From NCBI GenBank assembly GCA_964387645.1, contig CAYLYM010000026.1, positions 1 to 36,735 of the forward strand: 36,735 nt of DNA. Direction: 5' to 3'. Each line of letters begins with the position of its first letter. Position 1 is the stretch's first letter. The DNA comes from CAYLYM01 sp964387645 (lineage in GTDB: Bacteria; Calditrichota; Calditrichia; RBG-13-44-9). Below are positions 1 to 9,041 of the stretch, in pieces. Below the pieces are notes generated by a model that was given only the letters and a program-made list of their open reading frames with translations, made no database searches and was not told the DNA's origin. Made by a program: the position numbers and the translations under genes.

Positions 1-2919
1 TTTACCTTCCAACTCACGAATCATTTTCGTCGCAGCTATTCCATCCATCTCTGGCATTTGCACATCCATAAGAATAACATCGAAAGGAGATGAAGAAAAA
101 CGATATTTCTTCCAAAGATGTACTGCTTCATTTCCATTATTTGCAACAACTACATCATGCCCTAATTTTTCTAATAAATTGAGTGTAACTTTTTGATTGA
201 TCAAATTATCTTCAGCTAACAATATTCTTAGCTTCTTGCCATTTCCAGATATTATTGAAGTTTTCTCTTTTACTTCATTATTTACAACTTTTTTAGGGAT
301 TATGTTTTCAACAAGAGAATTATATAAATCTTGCGGTTTAAAAGGTTTCGAAATAACTCCAGCAATTCCTAAATCTTTGTGGTTGTTAAATTTGTTTCGT
401 TTCGCAAAGGGCACACAAAACAACACAGGCGTTTTATCAGCTTGATTAACAATTTGTTGAATAAAATCATATCCATTCTTTTGAAGAATAGATTCATCAA
501 TCAGGACAAGATCAAATCTGCTTGTATTGTTCTGGTTATTTTTCAGTAGATTCAGGGCCATCGTGGCATCATCAGCAAATAATGGGATTGCCCCCCATTG
601 ATTGAACAATTGTCCCAAAATCAGTTTTTCATAATAATTACTGGCTACAATTAAAAATTTGTAATAACGAAGTTGGAAAGACTCATCCTGCCGTGAGGTC
701 ATCTGGGATTCCTGAGCCACTTCGAACCATGCAGTAAAGTGAAATAAACTCCCAGGTCCTCTCTTAACTCCATCAGAGAATTCATTCTTAAACACGATAG
801 CACCTTCCTGTTCACCCCCAATCTTGAGGTTCGAAGGTACGCGAGGGGCAGGGCTTTCTACCCAAATCTGACCTCCCATCAGTTTGACCAATTGGGAAGA
901 AATAGATAATCCTAAACCTGTTCCACCATATTGACGGGTGATAGAACCGTCTGCCTGGCGAAATGGCTCAAAAATTTTCTCTTGCTTCTCTTTTGGAATT
1001 CCAATACCAGAGTCTTTCACATAAAAATGCAAACATTGTCGATTATCTTCATTAATCTCCAAATCTACCCAAACAACAACTTCACCACCTTGAGTAAACT
1101 TAATGGCATTTGCCACCAAATTAATCAAAATCTGTTTCAGCCGTGACGGATCTCCCACCAGAATGGGTGATACTTTTGGAGATACATAAAAAAACAAATC
1201 CAGTCCCTTTAACTGAGCTTTTATTGCCAATGGACTTAAGGCTTCGAATATAATATCTACCAAATCAAATGGGATACTTTCTAATTCCAAACAACCAGCT
1301 TCTATCTTAGAAAAATCCAAAATATCGTCGATTAAAGAAAGCAGTGTATCAGCAGAGTTTTTTATAACATCCAGATATTCTCTTTGTTCAGCATTCAAAT
1401 CTGTTTCTGAGAGAAGCTCAATCATCCCTACAATCCCATTCATTGGAGTACGAATTTCATGGCTCATATTGGCCAGAAACTCACTTTTTGCATTGTTGGC
1501 CATTTCAGCCTGTAACGCCATTTCTTTGGCAAAAACAGTGGCTCTTTCAAGATATTCATTTACTTCAAGCAATTCCTGGTTGGCCTTTTCCAATTCTTCT
1601 TTAGCTTTTTTTAACTCCTCTTCTGCTTTTTTCCGTTGAGTTATATCTCGGTATACAACAAATATTGCCTGTTTTCCATTTATCAACCGAATGGGTGCAC
1701 CTAAAATAGAAACATGAATCGGTGTACCATCTTTTCTTATGCGGACAGAATCTTTACTAACCTGTCCACCTTTTGCAACTATGCTATCAAATCGCAAGCC
1801 CTCATCTTTTAAATTTTCGGGAACAATCAAATCATTAATATATTGATTCAATAATTCTTTCTTTTTAAATCCGAATAATCTTCTAAACTCTTTATTAGCG
1901 TTAAGAATTCGTTCGTTCTCATCCAGAATAGCAATCGCTTCTGGAGCATTCTCGAAAAGTTGATCATAATTGGCCTTTTGTATCTTGAGTTCTTCTTCTG
2001 CACGTTTTAGTTTCGAAATATCCGTAGTAACAAAAATTAATGCAGTTCCCTCACCATTTTCGTTTTTAATCATCGAAGTCGATAAAAATACTGGAAAAGT
2101 GCTCCCGTCTTTATGCCGATGCTTCAGCTCACCATGCCAGCCTCCTGCTATTGTGGATTCTATAATTTTTTCCATTAAATAAGGATATTGAAAAGGTTGC
2201 CATTCTAAAATAGATCTTCCGAGAATTTCTTTTTTACTATATCCATAAATCTTTGAGAACGATTCATTTACGAAAATTATCTTTGTTTGCATATCGGTTA
2301 TGACAACGGATTCTCTGATACTTCGTATAGCATGAGCAAGTATCGTTATCTTTTCCTGGTGTTTTTTACGGTCGGTTATGTCATGAATGGTGATAATTAA
2401 GAAATGATCATTATTCGATTGAATTTTACTCACTGATATTTCCATCGAGAAGTAATTACCATCCTTCCGTTTCAAGCGGAATTCATGACAGAATTCGATT
2501 GGAGAATGCTGACCAATTGGTTTTTCCTCCCTAAAAATTTTTTCTAAGCGCCCAAATTCCTCCTCCGCAAAGAGTATTTGGCACTTTTTTCCTATAATTT
2601 CTTTTTTACGATAAAGAAAAATTTGTTCAGCTCCACGATTAAATGATCTAATGCGATAATGGGCATCTGTAATAACTATTCCAAAGCCCACATGGTCAAA
2701 TATCGCGTGAATTAGAGTTTCTTTTTCTGTCCTGATTTCTGGATATTTCCCAAAATTTATGGGGAAATCCGATGCTTCTGACGAAAATGTCAAAAGCCCT
2801 GTACTCTCAACTTCTTCATAAACTTGATTAACTAATTTGAGAAGAAGATCGATATCTATCTTTCCATCTGGTGTCTGCCGGGAGGCAAATTCAACCTGCT
2901 TTTTTAATAAAGAATGCAT
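1..2919 (-). CDS. PAS-rich cytosolic hybrid sensor histidine kinase, 3' end cut by window edge
   Basis: A two-component hybrid kinase that should autophosphorylate a histidine and pass phosphate to receiver domains; 973 codons are present and the frame is still open at base 1. Domains seen: three PAS domains (about residues 70-185, 192-310, 315-435), a short coiled coil (430-475), HisKA with H-box NMSHEIRTPMNG (His487), HATPase_c with N-box ILINLVANAIKFT (Asn604), DSGIGIP (Asp636) and GGTGLGLS, then two receivers. Receiver 1 (about 754-870) keeps Asp808 and Lys858, but the acidic pair is replaced (FLIVASN). Receiver 2 (from 897) has LLAEDN and MDVQMPEMDG (Asp952) and runs off the edge. No membrane segment is visible, so it is probably cytosolic. 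The start is set by AAGGAG five bases before the ATG. It lies downstream of a second hybrid kinase on the same strand. The ligand is unknown. Confidence 0.93.
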   Translation of the reverse strand, partial: MHSLLKKQVEFASRQTPDGKIDIDLLLKLVNQVYEEVESTGLLTFSSEASDFPINFGKYPEIRTEKETLIHAIFDHVGFGIVITDAHYRIRSFNRGAEQIFLYRKKEIIGKKCQILFAEEEFGRLEKIFREEKPIGQHSPIEFCHEFRLKRKDGNYFSMEISVSKIQSNNDHFLIITIHDITDRKKHQEKITILAHAIRSIRESVVITDMQTKIIFVNESFSKIYGYSKKEILGRSILEWQPFQYPYLMEKIIESTIAGGWHGELKHRHKDGSTFPVFLSTSMIKNENGEGTALIFVTTDISKLKRAEEELKIQKANYDQLFENAPEAIAILDENERILNANKEFRRLFGFKKKELLNQYINDLIVPENLKDEGLRFDSIVAKGGQVSKDSVRIRKDGTPIHVSILGAPIRLINGKQAIFVVYRDITQRKKAEEELKKAKEELEKANQELLEVNEYLERATVFAKEMALQAEMANNAKSEFLANMSHEIRTPMNGIVGMIELLSETDLNAEQREYLDVIKNSADTLLSLIDDILDFSKIEAGCLELESIPFDLVDIIFEALSPLAIKAQLKGLDLFFYVSPKVSPILVGDPSRLKQILINLVANAIKFTQGGEVVVWVDLEINEDNRQCLHFYVKDSGIGIPKEKQEKIFEPFRQADGSITRQYGGTGLGLSISSQLVKLMGGQIWVESPAPRVPSNLKIGGEQEGAIVFKNEFSDGVKRGPGSLFHFTAWFEVAQESQMTSRQDESFQLRYYKFLIVASNYYEKLILGQLFNQWGAIPLFADDATMALNLLKNNQNNTSRFDLVLIDESILQKNGYDFIQQIVNQADKTPVLFCVPFAKRNKFNNHKDLGIAGVISKPFKPQDLYNSLVENIIPKKVVNNEVKEKTSIISGNGKKLRILLAEDNLINQKVTLNLLEKLGHDVVVANNGNEAVHLWKKYRFSSSPFDVILMDVQMPEMDGIAATKMIRELEGK

Positions 2920-2943
2920 TATTTCTCCTTGAAAAGACACAGT

Positions 2944-2965
2944 GCTATCTGTTTGTTCAGATAGC
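2944..2965 (-). promoter_or_regulatory. Hairpin in the leader of the first hybrid kinase
   Basis: An 8-bp perfect stem (2944-2951 with 2958-2965, GCTATCTG/CAGATAGC) with a 6-base loop. On the minus strand it lies between the two kinase genes, about 15 bases before the Shine-Dalgarno site of the downstream one. No U-tract follows on the minus strand, so a simple terminator for the upstream kinase is not well supported. It may be a leader structure or a processing site. It directly follows the stop codon of a possible 12-codon ORF (3005 to 2967). Confidence 0.45.
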
Positions 2966-3095
2966 GTTATCTCCTTTTTATTTTCAAAAATATTATTTCT
3001 TTCATCTCTTTACTTCTTTTTTTACATCAAATTTATTCTCGACAAATTTTAAGAATGTTTTAATTAAAATAATTTCAATTAGATCGAAAATTTAA

Positions 3096-6000
3096 TCAAT
3101 CCCTCAATTCTGAGACCGATTTTTTTTCATTTAACAATTCTTTTAATACCAATTCAGTTTCATCTGTTATTATTTTGAAATTTTGATACAATTTTTCTGC
3201 TCTATCAAATTTGTTTTCTCTTCCCATCTGCTCCAGTTCATAAGCAGTTTGCCAGGCTTTTTTAGCAGAAAAATTAGCGAACACCCCTTTCATTCGGTGC
3301 GCTTTTTCTTTTATTACTGTCGAATTCTTTTCCCGAATTGCTTGATCCAATTCTTTTAACATTTTAGGCCGCTCCTCAATAAACAATTCAATTAATTCAG
3401 TTAACAAATCCCAATCATCTTCAAAACGGTTTATCAATTCCTCTTGATCAATAATCGGTATATGTGGTGATTTCTTTTTTTCTGACTCGATTTCATTCTT
3501 TTTTTCGTACGAAAAGTAATTCTTTAAAAGGTTTTGCAATTCAATTGATTTAAATGGCTTAACTAAATAATCATCCATTCCAGCATTCAGACATTTTTGT
3601 AGCTCCTGACGGCTGTTATAGGCAGTAAGAGCTATAATCAGAGTGTGTATGTTATAAGTTTTCTCTTTTTGCCTTATCAGAGAGGTAGCCTGGAGACCAT
3701 CTAATTCTGGCATCTGCACATCCATTAATATTAAATCAAATGGCTTATTATTCAATCTTTCTTCCCATATTTTAAGTGCTTCTTTTCCATTTTCGGCAAG
3801 AGTTACCTGATGTCCCATTTTCTCTAATAAACTAAGGGCAACTTTTTGATTAATCTTATTATCTTCAGCCAACAATACGACCAAACTCGGGGTAATTTCT
3901 CGCAAAGAATGCCGCGTAATGAGTGATCTGTTTTCACTTTTATTCTGGTTTCTTTCCAAAACAGCTACAATAGCATCATGTAGCTCCTTTTGATTAACCG
4001 GCTTTGTCAGATATGCCGAAATCCCTAAATCCCGAGATCTTTTACCGTCACCTCGTTGTCCAGCAGAGGTTAAAAGCATAATTGGAATATTAGATAATTT
4101 TTCTCGATTCTTTATTTCCTCGGCAAAATCGAATCCATTCATTTCCGGCATATGTAAGTCTGAAATAATCAGGTTGAATTGTTTTCTGGAACTTTCTAAT
4201 AAATGAAGGGCAACATGTGCATTTTCTGCCGTTTGTACTTCGATCCCCCAGTTCTGCAATGTTTCGGCCAATATCCGCCGATTGGTTTCATTATCATCCA
4301 CAATAAGAACAGATAAGCTTTTCCAATCAATTGTATTATTTACAAATTTTAATTCTACTTCATCCTGACCCATTTCAAACCAGGCAGTAAAGTGAAAAAC
4401 ACTGCCTTTGCTTCCAATTTTTACCTGTGGATTTGGACTTTCCACCCAAATTTTCCCTCCCATTAACTCAACCAATTGCCGAGAAATCGATAGACCGAGA
4501 CCCGTTCCTCCATACTTCCTTGTAGTTGAACCATCCCCCTGGGTAAATGCCTCAAATATCTTTTCCTGTTTCTCCTCTGGTATTCCAATTCCAGTGTCGC
4601 TAACAGAAAAATGCAAACATAACCTGGAACCCTCCTGCTCTACTTTTTCAACGCTCACAATAATCTCACCCATTTCAGTAAATTTTATGGCGTTACCAAC
4701 CAAATTAATAAGAATTTGGCGCAGTCGTCCAGGATCTCCCTTTAAAATGCCTGGAACATCTGGACTAATATTATGTAGCAATTCCAGTCCTTTTTGGTCA
4801 GCTCTTATAACCAGAGTTTTCAATGTATCTGAAATAGTATCCCTTATTCTAAAATTGATAGACTCTAGCTCCAACCTACCTGCTTCAATTTTAGAGAAAT
4901 CCAGGATATCATTGATCAAGGTATGTAAAGCATCAGCCGATGAATAAATCATATTTAAATATTCTTGTTGTACCGGTGTAGGGTGTGTATCCATAAGTAA
5001 TTCCGTCAAACCAATGATTCCATTCAATGGAGTTCGAATTTCATGACTCATATTAGCCAAAAACTCACTCTTTACACGGGTAGCCTCCAGAGCTTTATTT
5101 TTTGCAATTTCCAACTCCTGCACTGCTCTTGCCAACATCTCAGCATGTTCTTCTAATGTTAATTTTGTTGATTCTAGATCTTCAGCATATTTCTTCAGGG
5201 ACACCTCAGTAGCATGACGTTTGATTAAACCAGCTACGCTGGTTGCAAATGCTTTCAGTAGCTCAGATTCACTTTCGGTCCAATTATATTTCTTTTTTTG
5301 ATAAACAAACGAAATACCTCCCCATAAATATCCATCAATTATAATGGGTGCAATGAATATCGATTTTATTCTAAAAATAGTTAACAACTTACGTTCATTA
5401 GGTAGAAAATTAAAAAAATGACCTTTGATGGTTTTGTTATTGGACAGGTCTTCATACCAACGCGAAAGTCCATAAGATTTGAAAGATATATTTTGCCATT
5501 CTCCCTGTTGAATTCTTTTATTTTTTTTACTTCTTTGCCAAAAAAGCTTTTCACTGGTTATTATCTCTTCCAACTCTTCATCAAAATGATTTTCAAAAAC
5601 TGAAATACGATCTACACCAAAAGCCTTTCCAACTAACTCAATAGCAGTTTCTAAAGCTTCGGTTAAATCTTGTTTGGTCAAAAGCGCATTCATCGCTTTA
5701 GAAATTGCCCGTAACATCTTGTTCTGTCGATATTGTTCAGCTTCGATCTGCCGCTGTTTGGTAATATCTATTCCAGTTCCAATAATGTATTTAATCCGCC
5801 CCGATGCATCTCTCAAAACGGTATTTGACCATGAAATTAAATAACACGATCCATCTTTCGCTACCCAATGATTTTCGTAAGTATTGTAGGATTCCCCTTT
5901 CTGGAGTCTCCAAAAAATTTTCCGAACTCCTTCCCTTTCTTCAGGTAAAATTAATTTTTCTAAAAATTTTGCATTTTGCATTTCTTCAAGAGAATAACCC

Positions 6001-7175
6001 GAGAGTCTTTCACATGCTTTATTAACTCGTACTACCTTACCATTTCTACCGAAAACGATAATAAGAGCTGATGAAACATCCAGAATGGCTGAATTAAAAT
6101 CACGTTCATGTTCTAAAGCTTTCCTGATCTCAATCTGTGAAGTAATATCTTCAAAACTTTCTATACCACCAATAATATTACCATTATTATCCCTTATAAC
6201 ATCTGCATTTTTTAAAACAGTTAATATCCGGCCATCCTTTCTTTTCATCTTACACTCTTCTCTCAGGATAGGCTTGCAAATGCAATCAGAAAACAAACTA
6301 CACTTTTCTATACAAGGATGTATGGTAATTTTGTTACAGTGCTGTCCAATAAGTTCTTCAGCACAATATCCTAACAAGTCTAATACTTTTTCATTTACAT
6401 CAGTAATTATACCATTTACATCTACCTGGAAAATGGCACTTGGAACTAAACGGAATAATTGTTCAGCCCTTTCTTTAGATTTTATAAGTTCTTCTTCAAT
6501 CCGTTTTTGATCTGAGATATCCGTCAGAACAACTAATCCTCTTATTATTTGATCAGAATTATCTCTTTCTGTGTAGGCAGACAACAGAACATCAATGAGT
6601 TGACCGTCTTTTGTAATTATTTTTAAAGGAATATTGGAGACAGAGCCTCTTTTTTCTAATTCCCCAATAAGTCCATTTTGAAGAATTGGTTGAGGAGGTT
6701 TAATGAAAAGATCTAACAGAGACAAACCAAGAATTTCGGAGCGCAAATAACCTAATTTTTTCAATCCATATTCATTAACATCTTTGATTTTACCTTCATT
6801 GTCAAATGTAATCAGAATTAAATGAATGTTATTATAAAGTTTATGGTAACGATACTCACTTTTAAAGAAAGCTTTTTCCAGTTTTCTTCGATAACGTCGA
6901 ACTTTATGAATAAATTGCCAAAATATCAGCAGACTCACAATAAGCAGGATGATACCAAAACAATTGGTTACAATATGGTCTTTAAATAAAGGATCAATCA
7001 AAGATGACCAATTATTTTTTTGTGAAAAAGACTCAGAAAAATTCATTTCTAGATTTAGTACAATTTTTCCCGGATAACAAATTTTGCTTATCAAAGAATT
7101 CGAGGCAAAATAAAGAGTAAACAAAATACCATGATAAATTTCAAACAAAACATGGTACATTAATATGTTTTTCAT
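3096..7175 (-). CDS. Membrane-associated hybrid sensor histidine kinase (3 PAS, GAF, HisKA, HATPase, 2 receivers, HPt)
   Basis: A 1359-residue phosphorelay kinase carrying all relay steps in one chain. Two hydrophobic segments near the N terminus (about 8-30 and 72-92) should anchor it in the inner membrane. Then come PAS domains at about 105-225, 235-350 and 355-475, a GAF domain (about 490-650) and a coiled coil (655-700). HisKA has NMSHEIRTPLNG (His711); the ATPase has LINLVGNAIKFT (Asn828), DTGIGIP (Asp860) and GGTGLGLS. Receiver 1 is intact (Asp960/961, Asp1006, Lys1058), receiver 2 has Asp1152 and Lys1206, and the C-terminal HPt has AHRMKG (His1293). PAS2 has a cysteine-rich insert (Cys288, 292, 298, 300, 308) that could bind metal or sense redox. 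A Shine-Dalgarno AAAGGA precedes the ATG. It is a paralogue of the next kinase (similar kinase core and second receiver). No response regulator with a DNA-binding domain is adjacent. Confidence 0.95.
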   Translation of the reverse strand: MKNILMYHVLFEIYHGILFTLYFASNSLISKICYPGKIVLNLEMNFSESFSQKNNWSSLIDPLFKDHIVTNCFGIILLIVSLLIFWQFIHKVRRYRRKLEKAFFKSEYRYHKLYNNIHLILITFDNEGKIKDVNEYGLKKLGYLRSEILGLSLLDLFIKPPQPILQNGLIGELEKRGSVSNIPLKIITKDGQLIDVLLSAYTERDNSDQIIRGLVVLTDISDQKRIEEELIKSKERAEQLFRLVPSAIFQVDVNGIITDVNEKVLDLLGYCAEELIGQHCNKITIHPCIEKCSLFSDCICKPILREECKMKRKDGRILTVLKNADVIRDNNGNIIGGIESFEDITSQIEIRKALEHERDFNSAILDVSSALIIVFGRNGKVVRVNKACERLSGYSLEEMQNAKFLEKLILPEEREGVRKIFWRLQKGESYNTYENHWVAKDGSCYLISWSNTVLRDASGRIKYIIGTGIDITKQRQIEAEQYRQNKMLRAISKAMNALLTKQDLTEALETAIELVGKAFGVDRISVFENHFDEELEEIITSEKLFWQRSKKNKRIQQGEWQNISFKSYGLSRWYEDLSNNKTIKGHFFNFLPNERKLLTIFRIKSIFIAPIIIDGYLWGGISFVYQKKKYNWTESESELLKAFATSVAGLIKRHATEVSLKKYAEDLESTKLTLEEHAEMLARAVQELEIAKNKALEATRVKSEFLANMSHEIRTPLNGIIGLTELLMDTHPTPVQQEYLNMIYSSADALHTLINDILDFSKIEAGRLELESINFRIRDTISDTLKTLVIRADQKGLELLHNISPDVPGILKGDPGRLRQILINLVGNAIKFTEMGEIIVSVEKVEQEGSRLCLHFSVSDTGIGIPEEKQEKIFEAFTQGDGSTTRKYGGTGLGLSISRQLVELMGGKIWVESPNPQVKIGSKGSVFHFTAWFEMGQDEVELKFVNNTIDWKSLSVLIVDDNETNRRILAETLQNWGIEVQTAENAHVALHLLESSRKQFNLIISDLHMPEMNGFDFAEEIKNREKLSNIPIMLLTSAGQRGDGKRSRDLGISAYLTKPVNQKELHDAIVAVLERNQNKSENRSLITRHSLREITPSLVVLLAEDNKINQKVALSLLEKMGHQVTLAENGKEALKIWEERLNNKPFDLILMDVQMPELDGLQATSLIRQKEKTYNIHTLIIALTAYNSRQELQKCLNAGMDDYLVKPFKSIELQNLLKNYFSYEKKNEIESEKKKSPHIPIIDQEELINRFEDDWDLLTELIELFIEERPKMLKELDQAIREKNSTVIKEKAHRMKGVFANFSAKKAWQTAYELEQMGRENKFDRAEKLYQNFKIITDETELVLKELLNEKKSVSELRD

Positions 7176-7592
7176 AAAAATTCCTTTAGATTTAAAACGT
7201 CATATTAATTCAAAATCAAGATTAGTTAGCTATAGTATTCTTGAAGAAAATTTTATTATCAAAAAAAATTAAAAATCTATATAAGTTATTTATAAAATCG
7301 GCAAGGATTAAAATTCCTTTACAAGATTATTTTAAAAATGATAGCATCAATTATTCAAAATATCTATATAAAACAAAAAGGGTTGAAAAATAATTTTCAA
7401 AAACAAATCTATTTTTGGAGAATAAAATAGAAATAAAGGATAGATTAATATTGTAAAAACATCTTTAAAATTTTTTGAAGAATTCAAATTTTTTACCAAA
7501 GTCTTTTACAAGCTTACAAAAACCACTTTCTGGATTCTTCTTGAGCTACCAAGCGGATTTCGTTATATTTCAATATATTAAAGGGAAAAAAT
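7176..7592. other. Divergent intergenic region between hybrid kinase and lptF
   Basis: A very AT-rich 417-base spacer between genes that point away from each other, so it must hold promoters for both. No ORF with family resemblance and no long inverted repeat was seen. The only distinct promoter-like pair is the lptF one at 7541-7569; promoter candidates for the kinase are too ambiguous in this base composition to name. Confidence 0.6.
7541..7569 (+). promoter_or_regulatory. Putative sigma70-type promoter for lptF-lptG
   Basis: TTGAGC (7541-7546) and TATATT (7564-7569) are separated by exactly 17 bases. Transcription would start near 7576, giving a leader of under 20 bases before the AAGGG ribosome site (7581-7585) and the ATG at 7593. 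This is based on consensus resemblance only, and AT-rich DNA gives chance matches. Confidence 0.4.
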
Positions 7593-9041
7593 ATGCTATT
7601 ACTAGAGCGATATATTATCAAAGAACATATTGGGCCATTTTTTTTCTCCCTGGCAGTAATCATGTTTGTATTTATTACCAAATTCATTGCACAATACATT
7701 GGAAGAATTTTTGGTAAGGGTTTACCTCTTTTAACTATCGTCGAATTTATTTATTTAAATCTGGCCTGGATGCTGGCTCTGGCCGTTCCAATGGCTGTTC
7801 TGGTTGCCTCGTTAATGGCATTTGGCCGGCTTTCGGCCGATAATGAAATCACTATCTTAAAGACATCGGGAATAAGCCTTTACAAAATTATCCGGCCAGT
7901 TCTGGTTATGGCCATAATCATTACTTTGGTAATGTTTTGGTTTAACGATAAAGTATTACCTGAATATAACCATCGTGCACGCTTACTTTTCCAGAGTATT
8001 TCACGGAAAAAGCCCTCGCTTCAATTGGAAGAGGGACTGTACATAACAATCGGGAATTTTAATATTCTTGTGGAAGAGATAGAAAAAACTTTTAGTGAAC
8101 AGATGATTGAAAAAACCGATATTACAGGAGTAGATTTTTTAGAAAACAAAAGCGATCGTCTTAAAAATATTACTATATTCGATCGTAGTAAAAAAGATCT
8201 TCAAAGAACAGTAATAGCCAAACGGGGACATCTATTTTTTGACGAAAAAACTGAACGTTTGATTTTCTCCTTATTTGATGGGGAAATTCATGAAATTGAT
8301 ATCACTGATTATTCTCAATACCGTCGTTTAAAATTTCCGCGATACAAAGTTTATATTCCAGCACCTGATTTGGTTTTTAAAAAAACACAAGATGAATGGC
8401 GTAGTGATCGCGAAATGAGCATCAGCATGATGCGAAATGAAATAAAAAGATATCATAATTCTATTCAGAAAGAATACCAAAAAATTCAAAATGTTTTAAA
8501 AGAGTATTTTTTAAACCCAGACACACTACAAAAAAAATTTACAACTTTTATAAATACCGAGGAAATTGATACTGTAAATTTTAGTATTATGCAAATGGCA
8601 AGGTCGAAAGCATTACGAAAAACACAGGCAATAATACAAAAACTTAAAAATTCTAAACAGAATATCAAAAATTTTGAGAACCAGATTTACAAATTTGAAG
8701 TAGAAATTCACAAAAAATTTTCAATTCCTTTTGCAAGTATTGTTTTCGTTCTTATAGGAGCACCACTAGGCATCAAAGCTCGAAAAGGTAGTCTGGGAAT
8801 CGGGTTCACTTTTAGCATAGGCTTTTTTCTTTTATATTGGGTCTTTTTAATTGGCGGTGAAGAATTGGCTGACAGACAAATTGTCTCACCATTTATCGCC
8901 ATGTGGTTAGCTAACCTAATTGTAGGTTTTTTTGGGGTCTATTTAACATACCGAACAGTTAAAGAAACCACTTTCATCCGATGGGAAAAATTACCAAAAT
9001 TCTTACAATTATTTTTCAAAGGGGAAGAGAATAACCAGTGA
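7593..9041 (+). CDS. lptF: LptF/LptG-family lipopolysaccharide export permease with long helical insert
   Basis: An inner-membrane subunit of the LptB2FG ABC transporter, which extracts lipopolysaccharide from the inner membrane and feeds it to the periplasmic Lpt bridge. The 482 residues show the YjgP/YjgQ layout: N-terminal LLLERYIIKEH, three membrane helices (about 13-35, 53-77, 98-118), a beta-rich periplasmic domain (about 130-270), and three more helices (about 376-395, 402-422, 432-454) with the conserved PFASIVFVLIGAPLG. Usual family members have about 360 residues. The excess is a charged, helix-forming insert at about 275-372 between the jellyroll and helix 4. Ribosome site AAGGG lies seven bases before the ATG. 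The stop codon overlaps the GTG of the next gene (GTGA). Which of the pair is LptF and which LptG is assigned by order only. Confidence 0.93.
   Translation: MLLLERYIIKEHIGPFFFSLAVIMFVFITKFIAQYIGRIFGKGLPLLTIVEFIYLNLAWMLALAVPMAVLVASLMAFGRLSADNEITILKTSGISLYKIIRPVLVMAIIITLVMFWFNDKVLPEYNHRARLLFQSISRKKPSLQLEEGLYITIGNFNILVEEIEKTFSEQMIEKTDITGVDFLENKSDRLKNITIFDRSKKDLQRTVIAKRGHLFFDEKTERLIFSLFDGEIHEIDITDYSQYRRLKFPRYKVYIPAPDLVFKKTQDEWRSDREMSISMMRNEIKRYHNSIQKEYQKIQNVLKEYFLNPDTLQKKFTTFINTEEIDTVNFSIMQMARSKALRKTQAIIQKLKNSKQNIKNFENQIYKFEVEIHKKFSIPFASIVFVLIGAPLGIKARKGSLGIGFTFSIGFFLLYWVFLIGGEELADRQIVSPFIAMWLANLIVGFFGVYLTYRTVKETTFIRWEKLPKFLQLFFKGEENNQ

Noticed and set aside
4408..4947. 179-codon plus-strand open frame opposite the second hybrid kinase
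   Set aside because: It lies wholly antisense to the HisKA/ATPase region of a gene with complete catalytic motifs; its translation is low-complexity Ser/Pro/Ile-rich and shows no domain.
6085..6510. 141-codon plus-strand open frame
   Set aside because: Shadow of the PAS2 region of the minus-strand kinase; no start context and no recognisable domain.
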